Assembly (NCBI GenBank): GCA_965262665.1
Contig: CBDHFR010000004.1
Coordinates: forward strand, 3,224,001-3,288,000
Direction of reading: 5' to 3'
Length of the DNA stretch: 64,000 bases
DNA from: CBDBND01 sp965262665
Lineage (GTDB): Bacteria > Pseudomonadota > Alphaproteobacteria > Rhodospirillales > Rhodospirillaceae
Part shown: positions 1 to 9,211 of the stretch, in pieces
Layout: every line of letters begins with the position of its first letter
Numbering within the stretch: position 1 is the first letter of the stretch
Translations under genes and position numbers: made by a program
The notes under the pieces: model-generated
The model's input: only the letters and a program-made list of their open reading frames with translations
The model's database searches: none
Told to the model about the DNA's origin: nothing

Positions 1-329
1 GGAATCGGTCGCCGAAATAAATGCTGCCAATGCAGTTGTCGAGAACATGTGTGATTGGCTTCACGACATCGGTAATTCCGGAGAACCATTGCCGCCGACA
101 GGAATGTTCGCCATCCGTCGCGACCTCGCCTTTGCCTGCCGTCTTTGTCTCAACGCAGCCACCAGGCTTGTCCGGCATGATGGGCGTGACCGGCCAAACC
201 GGACACAATCCTGTGCAACGTCACTTTCGGGATTGCCGCACTATTTCGGCTCACGGCGGCATCCAATGGGAAGCCAGTATGGCGCCGACAGGACAAGTTA
301 TGCTGGGGGTAGAGGCCGGGTCTCCGTAA
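1..329 (+). pseudogene. C-terminal end of an acyl-CoA dehydrogenase-like flavin monooxygenase, frameshifted
   Basis: The gene enters from the left edge. Frame 2 reads ESVAEINAANAVVENM and aligns with ESAAEIRAAELIGRHL in the intact gene that follows. After ATRL near base 169 the match continues in frame 3 as SGMMGVTGQTGHNPVQRHF, paralogous to AGMMGASGLGQDNPVQRFY. One extra base, about the G at 170, separates the two frames; the stop is at 327-329. It is therefore the last roughly 110 codons of a tandem paralogue of the next gene. The break may be a sequencing error or genuine inactivation; the sequence alone cannot decide. Confidence 0.65.
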
Positions 330-385
330 TCGGCTCGAAAAGACGACAAGCGGTACAGACCGCTTATCTGGTAAGGTCCCTTGCT

Positions 386-1711
386 ATGGACGACACACGC
401 GCCATCGTGCCTGCTCAGAACGACACCTACCAACATGTTCTCGCTGGAGCGACGGATCTACTGCCGGCACTCAAAGACCGGGCGGCCGGTGCAGCTGAAT
501 TGCGCGATCTGCATCCCGAGACCATTGCCGATCTGAGACACGCCAATCTCTTCAGTGCCTTTTCGCCAGCCCGATACGGAGGATTAGAACTGCCGTGGTC
601 GACTCTGGCTGATTTGACCAAGACCTTGGCCAGCGCGTGTGGATCCACCGCGTGGATTGTGACTGCATCGGCGGCCCATACCATTCTCCTTGGCCGCTTT
701 GCCCAAGACGCACAAGACGACATCTTTGCCAATGGTCCTGAGATCGTCGTCTCCATGGCTCTGGCCGGTCGGGGTGAATTGACACCTATGAAGGACAGCT
801 ACCGTCTTAAAGGCCGTTGGCAATTCACCAGCGGGATTTCCCACGCGGACTGGCTGATCGTCGGCGTCAAAACCGAACAGACAGACCCGAACGGCCGGCC
901 GAAATTCTATTGGGTTGCTGTCGAACAAAAGAAGGTTCGCATTCATGACACTTGGCAGGCTGTGGGCCTACGAGGCACAGGCAGTCATGATGTGGAAGCG
1001 GATAACCTCATCATACCGGCACATCACGCCATGCTGAGCGATGCGTGCGACCAGGCAAATCCGCCGGGCGCGGCCTTGCACTCTAGCGATGTCTACCGGG
1101 TCGAGTATTTTCCCTATTTTAGAGCCTGCTTGATCGGTCCGATCCTCGGTGTCGCCAATGGAGCACTCTCGTCCTATGTTGAACAAACACGCTCCCGCGT
1201 CGGCAAAGTAGGTGGTGAAAGCGTGACTGAACAGATCCCTGTGCAGGTCAAGCTCAGTGAAAGCGCTGCTGAAATTCGTGCCGCTGAACTGATCGGCCGG
1301 CATCTCGTCGACACGCTCGCCGACCGTGCGCGCAATGGGGTTCTCGTTTTGCCGGCCGTCGATCGTGTGTCTCAGGGCAGGGATCTGGCGTTCATGGCCC
1401 GGCTTGGTGTCCAGGCCGTTGACCGGCTTGCCGGCATGATGGGTGCGTCGGGCTTGGGACAAGACAACCCGGTGCAACGCTTTTACGGCGATATCCGGGC
1501 GATGGCTGCACACGGCGCCTTACAGTGGGAGCAATCCCTATCGCCTTACGGAAAGTGGGTCTTTGGTGTGCCATCTGGCGATCCGGAAATCGACCGTGGT
1601 CGAGGCGAATCAGATTTCGAAGATATTTTTTTCTTAGAGCAGAGTAATAGACACTGTGATGGCTATTCTCTGAGAGAACCAATACCTAGAGTGTTTACCA
1701 AATTCGCCTAA
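386..1711 (+). CDS. Flavin-dependent monooxygenase / acyl-CoA dehydrogenase family protein
   Basis: A 441-residue protein with the acyl-CoA dehydrogenase fold as used by HpaB/HsaA-type flavin monooxygenases. Visible features are an N-terminal helical domain (LRDLHPETIADLRHANLF), a middle beta domain (GRWQFTSGISHADWLIVG) and a C-terminal helical domain ending in GMMGASGLGQDNPVQRFYGD and IRAMAAHGALQWE, where this family places a conserved His. Such enzymes hydroxylate phenolic or steroid-ring substrates using FMNH2/FADH2 from a separate reductase; the substrate here is unknown. The ATG at 386 follows an AAGG at 373-376. The last 40 or so residues extend beyond the usual family end. The neighbouring SDR, VOC and FAD-dehydrogenase genes fit a ring-degradation cluster. 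Confidence 0.75.
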   Translation: MDDTRAIVPAQNDTYQHVLAGATDLLPALKDRAAGAAELRDLHPETIADLRHANLFSAFSPARYGGLELPWSTLADLTKTLASACGSTAWIVTASAAHTILLGRFAQDAQDDIFANGPEIVVSMALAGRGELTPMKDSYRLKGRWQFTSGISHADWLIVGVKTEQTDPNGRPKFYWVAVEQKKVRIHDTWQAVGLRGTGSHDVEADNLIIPAHHAMLSDACDQANPPGAALHSSDVYRVEYFPYFRACLIGPILGVANGALSSYVEQTRSRVGKVGGESVTEQIPVQVKLSESAAEIRAAELIGRHLVDTLADRARNGVLVLPAVDRVSQGRDLAFMARLGVQAVDRLAGMMGASGLGQDNPVQRFYGDIRAMAAHGALQWEQSLSPYGKWVFGVPSGDPEIDRGRGESDFEDIFFLEQSNRHCDGYSLREPIPRVFTKFA

Positions 1712-1745
1712 CAGTTTTTGCCCCTTGAACCTAAGAGGAGTTGTT

Positions 1746-2534
1746 ATGACTAGGTTTAGAATCAGCATTCAAAACACTTTTGGGGTTTTTGCTCTTTCAT
1801 TGTTTCTTTTTGTTTCAGCGACCTTCGCCAAAACTGTTCTCGTCACCGGCGCCAATCGGGGGATCGGCCTGGAGTTCGTCCGCCATTACGCTGATGCGGG
1901 CTATACGGTGATTGCCACGGCACGCACGCCCAGCCGGGCTGAAGACCTCAACGCTATGGCGGCGGCAAGCGACGGCATTGTTGTGGAAGAACTGGACGTC
2001 AACGACTTCGCCGAGATCGAAGGTCTAGCGGCCAAATATGAAGGAACGGCAATCGATGTGCTGGTCAACAATGCTGGCATCACCGGCCGGCCCGAGCGCC
2101 AACGTTTCGGTACCATCGATTACGCCACCTTCGAAGCGGTGATGAACACCAACGTGCGCGGGCCGTTGAAAATGACCGAGGCCTTCACCGCTCATGTGGC
2201 GGCGAGCGAGGAAAAGAAAGTGGTGGTAGTGACCTCTTCTGAAGGTTCCATCGGCGGAGTGAATGCGAACCGCCAGCCCTTCTACCGCGCCAGCAAGGCG
2301 GCGGTGAATATGGTCATGCGCAACATCGCGCTATCGCTCAAGGAACACGGCATCACAATCGTTCTAGTCAACCCCGGTCCGGTGGATACGGATATGATGG
2401 CCCGTGCACGGGGCCGCATGCCGCTCAGATCAACAGAACTGGCGATAGACGAAATGGTGGCATTGACGGACAACGCCAACCTGGACGACTCAGCCAAGTT
2501 CTATCACTTCGACGGCACGGAATTGCCCTGGTAA
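1746..2534 (+). CDS. SDR family NAD(P)-dependent oxidoreductase with N-terminal hydrophobic leader
   Basis: A short-chain dehydrogenase of 262 residues. The nucleotide-binding motif TGANRGIG lies at residues 34-41, NNAG about 70 residues later, and the catalytic YxxxK appears as YRASK. A serine-rich strand (VVVTSSEGS) supplies the catalytic Ser. Residues 10-28 form a hydrophobic stretch ending in ATFA, which looks like a signal peptide or anchor and is unusual for a cytoplasmic SDR. The start at 1746 was chosen because GAGGAG sits at 1735-1740. It lies 34 bp after the monooxygenase and is probably co-transcribed. The substrate is not identifiable. Confidence 0.85.
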   Translation: MTRFRISIQNTFGVFALSLFLFVSATFAKTVLVTGANRGIGLEFVRHYADAGYTVIATARTPSRAEDLNAMAAASDGIVVEELDVNDFAEIEGLAAKYEGTAIDVLVNNAGITGRPERQRFGTIDYATFEAVMNTNVRGPLKMTEAFTAHVAASEEKKVVVVTSSEGSIGGVNANRQPFYRASKAAVNMVMRNIALSLKEHGITIVLVNPGPVDTDMMARARGRMPLRSTELAIDEMVALTDNANLDDSAKFYHFDGTELPW

Positions 2535-2549
2535 AAAAATAACCGCGAG

Positions 2550-3539
2550 TCACACTAACTCTTCGATCAATTCCACCAGCTCGCCCACCGGTCCGATGAA
2601 CACGGCGGAGCGCCGGCCACCATTGATCACGCCGCCGTAAACAGCAGGCGGTGAGATGTATTCGAGATCGAGCGCATCCAGGTCAGGCACCGTGAACGTT
2701 GCCAAGGCCACGCCGGGCGGGAGCTGTCCGGGGTTGCGGAGCCTGTCCGTGGCCTTGTTTTCGTCCATCCCCCACAGTTCGAGGAAATCACCGTGCTGGG
2801 CCAGGGCCAGGAACGTGGCTTCGTGTTCCGTGGCCGGATCCAGTCCCTGGGCATTGTTGACCATGCTCAACCGTTGGCGGCGGACTGGCTGCTTGGCCAT
2901 ACCGAACTGGGTTGCATACCAATCGGTGACGGCGGGCACGTCCGGCACGGCGAGAATGACGAGAAAGATGGGCCCGATCGGACCGCCTGGCTTGGCCAGG
3001 ATTGATGTCTCCCAATTCTCCGTCTCAGATGTCAGGTGCCAGAATTCTTCCGCCGGTCCCTTGATCTGCATGGCGCGTATGCGCGGAAAAGCAGCCAGCT
3101 GGCTGGGCACACCGAGGACCGGCAAAGGGGAGTCGATAAATTGCTGGTGGTGGGCGTCGGGACTTTCGACGACGAACTCGAGGGAGCTCCAGCCAGTGGT
3201 GGTTAGCCCCTGAAAGCCATCGATGCCGTCGATCTCAACCAGCCGGACGAAAACATCAGCCGCGGTGGCCGGCTGCAGCACCGCATAGGGCCGCCCAGCG
3301 CTGTCCAGCGCGCCCCAAGATGCGGCCAGTCCAGGATTTACCGTCCCCTGTTCCACCACGCCGTAGCCGAGCAGATCTTCATAGTACGGTGCGACCGATC
3401 CAATATCGGTAACGCCGACGGTGGCGGCTGCGATACGGCCCAGCCTTGGGGCTCGCTCTTGGCCGTGACTGGGTACCGGCAGGAGACTGACGGCGGATAA
3501 GGCGAGAAAACCGCGGCGGGCGAAGTGGTGTTGGCTCAT
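2550..3539 (-). CDS. Tat-signal VOC (glyoxalase/extradiol dioxygenase-fold) protein
   Basis: A 329-residue protein. It begins MSQHHFARRGFLALSAV, a twin-arginine type leader (RRGFLAL), and then has two vicinal-oxygen-chelate modules: GRIAAATVGVTDIGSVAPYY near residue 35 and PIFLVILAVPDVPAVTDWY near residue 190. The two-module length matches glyoxalase-like or extradiol-dioxygenase-like proteins. I cannot assign a reaction because the metal ligands are not clear by eye. A second, untargeted VOC protein is encoded at 5287-6231, so this cluster has two diverged members. It is convergent with the SDR gene, with a 15-bp gap. Confidence 0.75.
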   Translation of the reverse strand: MSQHHFARRGFLALSAVSLLPVPSHGQERAPRLGRIAAATVGVTDIGSVAPYYEDLLGYGVVEQGTVNPGLAASWGALDSAGRPYAVLQPATAADVFVRLVEIDGIDGFQGLTTTGWSSLEFVVESPDAHHQQFIDSPLPVLGVPSQLAAFPRIRAMQIKGPAEEFWHLTSETENWETSILAKPGGPIGPIFLVILAVPDVPAVTDWYATQFGMAKQPVRRQRLSMVNNAQGLDPATEHEATFLALAQHGDFLELWGMDENKATDRLRNPGQLPPGVALATFTVPDLDALDLEYISPPAVYGGVINGGRRSAVFIGPVGELVELIEELV

Positions 3540-3705
3540 GGTAGGCGCCTTTTCTTTTCACAGAAAAATCAAAGCCGGGAATCAAAATAGAGGTATCGGT
3601 ATGATACAGGCCACGGCTGACCAGGATCTGAAAAAGACCTTGTAGGCCGATGTTACTCTCCGATTGGGCCATAGCGCGATCACATACAGGAGGTGAACGA
3701 TAATC

Positions 3706-4140
3706 GTGGCTACTTTTGACCGGAACTATTATGTCAGACTTGTCGAACAAGAGTATTTCGGCAGCGTCATGCAAGAGGACATGGCAGCCGTCATTGCTTG
3801 CTTCACGAATGATGCGGAATTTGTTATTTACAATGGTGACAACGAGGTCCGGCGCTCTTACGGCAGCCCAAAGGGTGACCAAGTGCCGTTGGAAACGTTC
3901 TACGACCAATTGTTCGCCAACTACAATATTTTGGTCGAAGAGTTCGAGCACATCATTGATGTGGATGCAGAACGCTGCGCCTCGAACTTTACCGTGACCC
4001 TTAAGCCGAAAGATGGTTCTGAATACGAAGACACGGGAACACTTGTGTTCAGCAATTCAAATTTTTTCCGCTGCCGAAAAGGCAAGATCCACTTCATGAC
4101 CGTTTATTTTGCGAACCAGACCAGATTGACGGGCGGCTAG
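3706..4140 (+). CDS. NTF2-like/SnoaL-like fold protein
   Basis: A 144-residue protein starting at GTG 3706, about 10 bp after a strong AGGAGGTGA at 3689-3697. The composition and pattern (YFGSVMQEDMAAVIACFTNDAEF near the start, then ETFYDQLFANY) are typical of the cone-shaped NTF2/SnoaL fold used by small cyclases, isomerases and ring-hydroxylating subunits. No catalytic residues can be assigned. It heads a rightward group with the membrane-protein remnant and the DUF1330-like gene. Confidence 0.55.
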   Translation: MATFDRNYYVRLVEQEYFGSVMQEDMAAVIACFTNDAEFVIYNGDNEVRRSYGSPKGDQVPLETFYDQLFANYNILVEEFEHIIDVDAERCASNFTVTLKPKDGSEYEDTGTLVFSNSNFFRCRKGKIHFMTVYFANQTRLTGG

Positions 4141-4244
4141 GAGGATTTTTTAAGACCTGTGGCGTGGGCAAAGGTCGTCTATCCGCTCTATAATACGTAT
4201 TGCCTATTTGGCGAACCCGGTCCTTGGATGGAAAAGTTAACGCC

Positions 4245-4634
4245 ATGCACTCCATCAAACACGCTTTGGTCTATGGCTTTCTCGTCTGGCTGGTTCCGTT
4301 TGCCACCGCGATCCCGTTCTATTCGCGGGATGGCGAGTTGGTGATCGACGTATTTTTGTTCAAGTCCATCATGATCGTTGTCGGCTCGCTCATCGGCGCT
4401 TTTCTGCTGGTCCGCTATTTCCGCCGGGTAGAATAAAATCACATTCGCGAAGGTGTTTACCTCGGCGTTTTATGGCTGGTGTTGAATTGGGCGCTGGATT
4501 TCGCCACTCTGGTGCCCATGAACGACATGGCCGTCGGTAGGTACTTTTCTGAAATCGGTCTGCGTTACCTGACAATGCTCATCGTCGCCATTGCCGTCGG
4601 CGCGGTGTTACAACAGCGGAGTGAAAACACATGA
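4245..4634 (+). pseudogene. Four-helix membrane protein interrupted by an in-frame TAA
   Basis: From ATG 4245 the frame reads MHSIKHALVYGFLVWLVPF and continues through two hydrophobic segments to FRRVE, where a TAA stands at 4434-4436. The same frame then continues without another stop for 65 codons (HIREGVYLGVLWLVLNWALD, then GLRYLTMLIVAIAVGAVL) to a TGA at 4632-4634. That TGA overlaps the ATG of the next gene as ATGA, the usual mark of translational coupling. The whole frame would encode a protein of about 129 residues with four membrane helices, resembling small integral membrane proteins common in Rhodospirillales. Either the gene is dead or the stop is a single-base change or error. Confidence 0.7.
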
Positions 4635-5290
4635 GTTTATTGGCGCTCCTTGCAGCGCTGTTGACCAGCACTGCCTTTGCGCAGGAAGAAACAACGTGCG
4701 CGACACCCCGCTTTCTTCTCCACATGAGCAATGTGGAGAACGGGATCGCTGACCCGGACTCCCTGCTGCTCAACGGCACACCGCTACGGGTGTATGAAGG
4801 CGAGCCCTTCGAGTGGACGCACTATGCCATTGCCGCCCTGCCCTGTGACGATGACACTGTGCCGGACATTGCCACGGGTGAGGATGTGGTCGCAGGCATT
4901 TTTACCGGTGCGGATATGTTGGTGGACCGATTCTATGGATTACCGGCACAGTCAGACGCTAACTTGGTGCCGGACAACTGCAATAACCCGATTTACCTAC
5001 TGGGTATCAACACGATCACCGATGCGGATCAATATGCCATCTATAGAGAAGCTTTGACCGGATCTCGCATTGCACCGAGGCACGGATTTGTGCGCATTTT
5101 CGGCCGCACCCCCGATCCTCTGCTTGCTGGGACCTGGCCGGACAACACCACGGCGACGCTGTCCATCTGGCCCTGCGCCGAAGCCTTCCACAAAATGCAT
5201 ACGTCGGATCTGTTTCAGAACGACATCAAGCCCCTGCGCAACAACGCCGCCTACTACCGGCTGATGACGTACGCGCCCTTAAAGGACTAA
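4631..5290 (+). CDS. Exported protein with a DUF1330-like domain
   Basis: A 219-residue protein. The first 17 residues (MSLLALLAALLTSTAFA) form a signal peptide with an AxA-type cleavage site. The C-terminal half (DADQYAIYREAL, HGFVRIFGRTPDPLLAGTWP, then FHKMHTSDLFQNDIKPLR) resembles the ferredoxin-like DUF1330 pattern of small dimeric proteins. The function is unknown. The ATG overlaps the stop of the interrupted membrane-protein gene upstream (ATGA), so the two were translated together. The stop codon overlaps the convergent VOC gene by 4 bases. Confidence 0.6.
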   Translation: MSLLALLAALLTSTAFAQEETTCATPRFLLHMSNVENGIADPDSLLLNGTPLRVYEGEPFEWTHYAIAALPCDDDTVPDIATGEDVVAGIFTGADMLVDRFYGLPAQSDANLVPDNCNNPIYLLGINTITDADQYAIYREALTGSRIAPRHGFVRIFGRTPDPLLAGTWPDNTTATLSIWPCAEAFHKMHTSDLFQNDIKPLRNNAAYYRLMTYAPLKD

Positions 5291-6231
5291 TTCATCCGTT
5301 CAATAACGTGATGGACGACACCGTGGGGCGCAAACAGCGTCAGTGATTTCACTGGACCATACGGCGCCAAGTTAACGGTTGTCACCGGCGCCAATATACG
5401 TGAACCGAACAAGGTAGCTGCAGCCATCACCTCATCCACAGAAGGCACAAAGAGAGTTGCCCCATTGAGTCCCAAGTTGGGCAGCAGGGCCCAGTCTAAA
5501 AGACTCTGGTCCGTTACCCGCGGCAGGCCGAGATCAATGATGCCGAAGTAGGGTTCCGTACTTCGGGTGCCGATATTGGTGCCGCGCACCTGTGAAGTCT
5601 CTTCTGTTTGCATAAGATTGCTGAAACTGTCGTCTTCAATGGTGAATTCGTAAACCACACCCAGGCCAAAAACGGTTTGATAAAAGTCCCTTACCTGCTC
5701 CACGTCAGCGGTTGAGAAAGAAATGCTCATCACTTCGCTGAACAACCGGTCTGTGATTGTGGCAAACCCTTTGAGAAAATCTTTGCTGCCACCGACCAGC
5801 ACCGTGACAACGTCATCCGGGCCCCAAAGCTGCGCTTCGATGAATGTGCCGCCAGGCATAACGTATTCGGCGATGTCTTCACTTAGCTTGAACCCCAGCT
5901 GCGCCACCCGGGCACGACCGGCATCAAAATCGGGCGTATAGAAATCAATGACCCGGAGAAAATTTGCGTTCATGCCCGCCGTCAAATCACGGACGTTGAG
6001 ATCAGATATGGGATTGAAGTGAATCAGCCGAACACCAAACTGCGTATCAGGTGTTTCAAGAAGGATAGTAACAGCGGTCCGGCCATCCACACCCCACAGC
6101 GCATTCACCGCTGCTAGGTCGAGCGACTGCTGCGCGACTACTTCTAATCTATACACACCGTTAAAGATCCTGATCTGCGCATCAAGATCAGCACAGGAAA
6201 CAATTGCGCCGTGTATTGTAGTGACGGACAT
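5287..6231 (-). CDS. VOC family (glyoxalase-fold) protein
   Basis: A 314-residue protein with two VOC repeats. The first begins MSVTTIHGAIVSCADLDAQ; the second begins MSISFSTADVEQVRDFYQTVFGLGVVYEF near residue 165, a typical glyoxalase/dioxygenase beta-alpha-beta start. There is no leader peptide, unlike the VOC protein at 2550-3539. It follows the MFS gene with a 21-bp gap on the same strand and probably shares its transcript, suggesting metabolism of a transported compound. The substrate is unknown. Confidence 0.75.
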   Translation of the reverse strand: MSVTTIHGAIVSCADLDAQIRIFNGVYRLEVVAQQSLDLAAVNALWGVDGRTAVTILLETPDTQFGVRLIHFNPISDLNVRDLTAGMNANFLRVIDFYTPDFDAGRARVAQLGFKLSEDIAEYVMPGGTFIEAQLWGPDDVVTVLVGGSKDFLKGFATITDRLFSEVMSISFSTADVEQVRDFYQTVFGLGVVYEFTIEDDSFSNLMQTEETSQVRGTNIGTRSTEPYFGIIDLGLPRVTDQSLLDWALLPNLGLNGATLFVPSVDEVMAAATLFGSRILAPVTTVNLAPYGPVKSLTLFAPHGVVHHVIERMN

Positions 6232-6252
6232 GGCAGTCTCTGGTTGCCGGCG

Positions 6253-7614
6253 TTACACGGCAGCAGACGCCTGCATGCGCACCGCCACATCGGCCGAGGT
6301 GCCGGTTTTGATACGTACGATCACGGCAGCGACACCAACAATGGCATTCATCGCGGCCATATACAGAAATGGTGTTTGATAGGAAACAGAATCAAACAGG
6401 ACGCCACAAACCTTAGCGTGGACCAGCACACCAAAAATGCCGCAAGCGGCCATGAGGCCAAAGATCGAGCCGCGTGCTTTGCCGGGCGCTTCTTGCCCGA
6501 CCAAGGCCGGACCTGACACGATCACCGCCGCCTCGCCGGCTCCGGCCATGATCGCAACCAGGATCATGAACGGCGACTCATAGGGGTTGCCAACGATGTA
6601 CAAAGCGAAGTAGCCGATAGCCGCAATCCCTAAGGAGATCGCCAAGGTTGTCACCCGGTCGAACTTATCCACCAGAATGCCCATGACAGGGAAAAAGACG
6701 ATCAAGGCCAGTTGGGAGGTGCCAAACATCCGTCCCGCAAATCCTTGCGCCGCACCAGTTTCCATCCCGCCGTCAACGCCGACGGCGACGATCCACAGGG
6801 AAAAGAATGTTGTCATTACCAGCAAGTCACCACGGGAGACAAAGTAGCCCAAACCAGCAATGCTGAGACGCGGGTTTTTGCGAGTTGCACCGAACCCGTC
6901 GTGGAATATGTCCCTTAAGGTCTTCCGCTCTTCCTTGTGTTGTTCGGGGCGCCCGTCCTTCACACCGAGATACGTGATAAATGCGCCAAAGGCGGCGAAT
7001 GCCGCCATTGTCCATAACGTGTAACGTCCAGAGGTTATGGGATCATTGCCCTGGCTTTGATAGATGGTCGGCAATTGCGCGAATAGGAACGCACCGATTA
7101 AAGACACACCCAGGCCGGTGATAACTCCATTGATGCTGATCATCTTGCCGCGTGAAGCGTTCTGCGGGTAATCGGCGATGACGGTGCCCAAAATCATGGT
7201 GCCCATGGCAAAACCGATACCCATGACCACGCGGACCGCGATGTACGGTTCCACCGTGCGGGCCAACGGCCACACGATACAACACAGCGAGATGATAGTG
7301 AGCGCACCGATGAAGAGGGGACGGCGTCCCGATCTGTCCGCCAGTATGCCGAATGGAATGACTAGGCAGAGGGAAACGATTTCAATTAGGACGATCAGAT
7401 TGCCGGTGAAGTCCCCTTGTTCGGAGGTCGGCATGCCGAGATGTTCATTGAGGAGGTAGGGTGCGATCACGCCTGACGCGGTGACAAAAATGATCACCGT
7501 CATGGCGCAGAAAAACAATGAGATCACGTTTATGGGTGCGATTCCCGGCTGCAGCCAGATGGGCCCGAGTCGGCGTTGGCTGCGATCAATCTCAAGGGTC
7601 TGTTGTCCGGCCAT
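6253..7614 (-). CDS. MFS transporter
   Basis: About 453 residues with the hydrophobic pattern of a 12-helix major facilitator. The motif-A region between helices 2 and 3 reads IPFGILADRSGRRPLF. Further conserved pieces are AVRVVMGIGFAMG and MGILVDKFDRVTT, the motif-A repeat in the second half. The specificity is unknown. An in-frame GTG at 7629 is a possible earlier start; the ATG at 7614 is preferred because the intervening codons add only MGGKG. It lies upstream of the VOC gene in a leftward pair. Confidence 0.85.
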   Translation of the reverse strand: MAGQQTLEIDRSQRRLGPIWLQPGIAPINVISLFFCAMTVIIFVTASGVIAPYLLNEHLGMPTSEQGDFTGNLIVLIEIVSLCLVIPFGILADRSGRRPLFIGALTIISLCCIVWPLARTVEPYIAVRVVMGIGFAMGTMILGTVIADYPQNASRGKMISINGVITGLGVSLIGAFLFAQLPTIYQSQGNDPITSGRYTLWTMAAFAAFGAFITYLGVKDGRPEQHKEERKTLRDIFHDGFGATRKNPRLSIAGLGYFVSRGDLLVMTTFFSLWIVAVGVDGGMETGAAQGFAGRMFGTSQLALIVFFPVMGILVDKFDRVTTLAISLGIAAIGYFALYIVGNPYESPFMILVAIMAGAGEAAVIVSGPALVGQEAPGKARGSIFGLMAACGIFGVLVHAKVCGVLFDSVSYQTPFLYMAAMNAIVGVAAVIVRIKTGTSADVAVRMQASAAV

Positions 7615-7679
7615 TCCTTTGCCCCCCACTGGTTAGCCGGATCATAACCTTGATTACTGCCGAGGCGAAACAGACCGCC

Positions 7680-7719
7680 AAAAAGAAAACCCCGTTCCTA
7701 AATGCTGTTTGGAACGGGG
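7680..7719 (-). terminator. Rho-independent terminator of ccrM
   Basis: On the minus strand a 9-bp perfect stem CCCCGTTCC/GGAACGGGG (7711-7719 and 7690-7698) closes a 12-base loop and is followed directly by TTTTCTTTTT. It lies 52 bp beyond the ccrM stop codon in the direction of its transcription. Confidence 0.85.
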
Positions 7720-7770
7720 GCTTGAGGTTGTCTTGGCGTTATCGGTTTTAATTTCTGAAACTCAAAAAAA

Positions 7771-8892
7771 CTATTGCAGCGCTTCTCCCAGTTCGGCGCG
7801 TACCTTTTGCCGGAGCACGTCGATGGCCACCTTGGTGCCCTTCATATCCATGTGCCAGAAGGTCCAACCATTGCAGGCGGGTGCTCCCTGGACTGCCGCC
7901 CCCACTTGGTGAATGGAGCCGCGATGCTCGGCGGATATCAGCGTACCGTCAGCCTTTACTTTTGCGGCGTATCGTCCTGCAACGTCGGTGAGGACGGTTC
8001 CCGGCCTAAGGAGACCGCGCTCCACAACCGACCCGAACGGTATGCGCGGCTGAGCACGTTTGGACGGCGTATCGAAAAGGGTTTGGTCTTCGATTTTTGT
8101 GACCGCTTTAAGACGCTGACGCGCAGCTTTGATGTAATCCCCATCGCGTTCGATTCCTATGTAAGTGCGTCCCAGCTGTTTGGCGACGGCGCCGGTGGTG
8201 CCGGTGCCGAAGAACGGATCGAGCACCACGTCGCCGGGCTTCGTCCCGGCAAGAATGACGCGGTAAAGCAGACTTTCCGGTTTTTGTGTCGGATGCAGTT
8301 TTGATCCTTCATCGCCTTTTAGCCGCTCTGCACCGGTGCACAGGGGCAACAACCAGTCGGACCGCATTTGCAGACCCTCATTGAGGTTCTTCATGGCGTC
8401 ATAGTTGAAGGTGTACTTGGCGTCTTTGTCTTTGGCCGCCCAAATCAAGGTTTCGTGGGCGTTGGTGAAACGGGTGCCGCGGAAGTTGGGCATGGGATTG
8501 GTCTTGCGCCAAATGACGTCGTTCAAAATCCAATAGCCGATGTCCTGGACGGCCGTACCAACGCGGAAAATGTTGTGGTAACTGCCGATCACCCACAGGG
8601 TGCCGGTGTCCTTTAGAACGCGGCGCGCTGCTGAGAGCCAATCGTGGGTAAAAGAGTCATAGGCTTCAAAGTCGGTGAAGCGATCCCAGGACTCTTCAAC
8701 GCCATCGACCCGGCTGTTGTCAGGCCGGTGCAATTCTCCGCCGAGCTGCAAGTTGTACGGTGGATCGGCAAAAATGAGATCGATCGAGTTTTCCGGTAAA
8801 CCATTCAGAACATCGACGCAATCGCCGCCGTAAATGACATTGGTCTTGAGCGCGCCCGTTTTTTTGGCGCCATTCGGTTTGCTCTTCGCCAT
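7771..8892 (-). CDS. ccrM: Cell-cycle DNA adenine methyltransferase CcrM (GANTC)
   Basis: A 373-residue beta-class N6-adenine methyltransferase. The catalytic motif IV is DPPYN, within DLIFADPPYNLQL near residue 45. The SAM-binding motif I comes later as DPFFGTGTTG, near residue 245, giving the beta-class order. The C-terminal domain (TDVAGRYAAKVKADGTLIS, then NGWTFWHMD) is the extension specific to CcrM enzymes, which methylate GANTC in alphaproteobacteria and help time the cell cycle. The start at 8892 (MAKSKPNGAKKTG) is preferred over an upstream in-frame ATG at 8949, because the first 19 codons of the longer frame do not look conserved. Confidence 0.9.
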   Translation of the reverse strand: MAKSKPNGAKKTGALKTNVIYGGDCVDVLNGLPENSIDLIFADPPYNLQLGGELHRPDNSRVDGVEESWDRFTDFEAYDSFTHDWLSAARRVLKDTGTLWVIGSYHNIFRVGTAVQDIGYWILNDVIWRKTNPMPNFRGTRFTNAHETLIWAAKDKDAKYTFNYDAMKNLNEGLQMRSDWLLPLCTGAERLKGDEGSKLHPTQKPESLLYRVILAGTKPGDVVLDPFFGTGTTGAVAKQLGRTYIGIERDGDYIKAARQRLKAVTKIEDQTLFDTPSKRAQPRIPFGSVVERGLLRPGTVLTDVAGRYAAKVKADGTLISAEHRGSIHQVGAAVQGAPACNGWTFWHMDMKGTKVAIDVLRQKVRAELGEALQ

Positions 8893-9063
8893 GTATGGTG
8901 CATCCCCGAAACTTGGAGCGGTGCTCCCTTTTGGGAGGCTTCTGCCCAAGCGATATCCCCAAAAAATGCAGCCTCGTTTCGCGGGCCGCCTGTGTATGAC
9001 TCCTATAATAGAATCAATGGGTTAGAGAATGATTAACAGAGCGTCCACATGTTTTTACACCAT

Positions 9064-9109
9064 GAGTCCCAGGACCCCCACATGTGGGAGTCCGGGAATA
9101 CTGGGACTC
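9064..9109. other. Nested dyad symmetry in the ccrM / FAD-dehydrogenase gap
   Basis: The outer arms are GAGTCCCAG (9064-9072) and CTGGGACTC (9101-9109). An inner perfect palindrome, CCCACATGTGGG, lies at 9077-9088. It sits between the ccrM start and the FAD-dehydrogenase stop. No T-run follows on either strand, so a simple intrinsic terminator is not supported; an operator or RNA hairpin is possible. Confidence 0.4.
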
Positions 9110-9211
9110 AAGATGTGGTAGCTGCGGCAATAACCTTAGAAGTGTAGGTAGCAGCTGCAAACTTGAGCGGACGTAAGACCAAACTAATTTGGATCCCAAC
9201 TAGACATGGGC

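Noticed and set aside
47..385. Extending the flavoprotein start back to 47
   Set aside because: The part before 386 belongs to the frameshifted end of the upstream paralogue; the true start at 386 has its own binding site.
2656..3213. Open frame of 185 codons on the + strand
   Set aside because: Antisense to the VOC gene 2550-3539, with no domain features.
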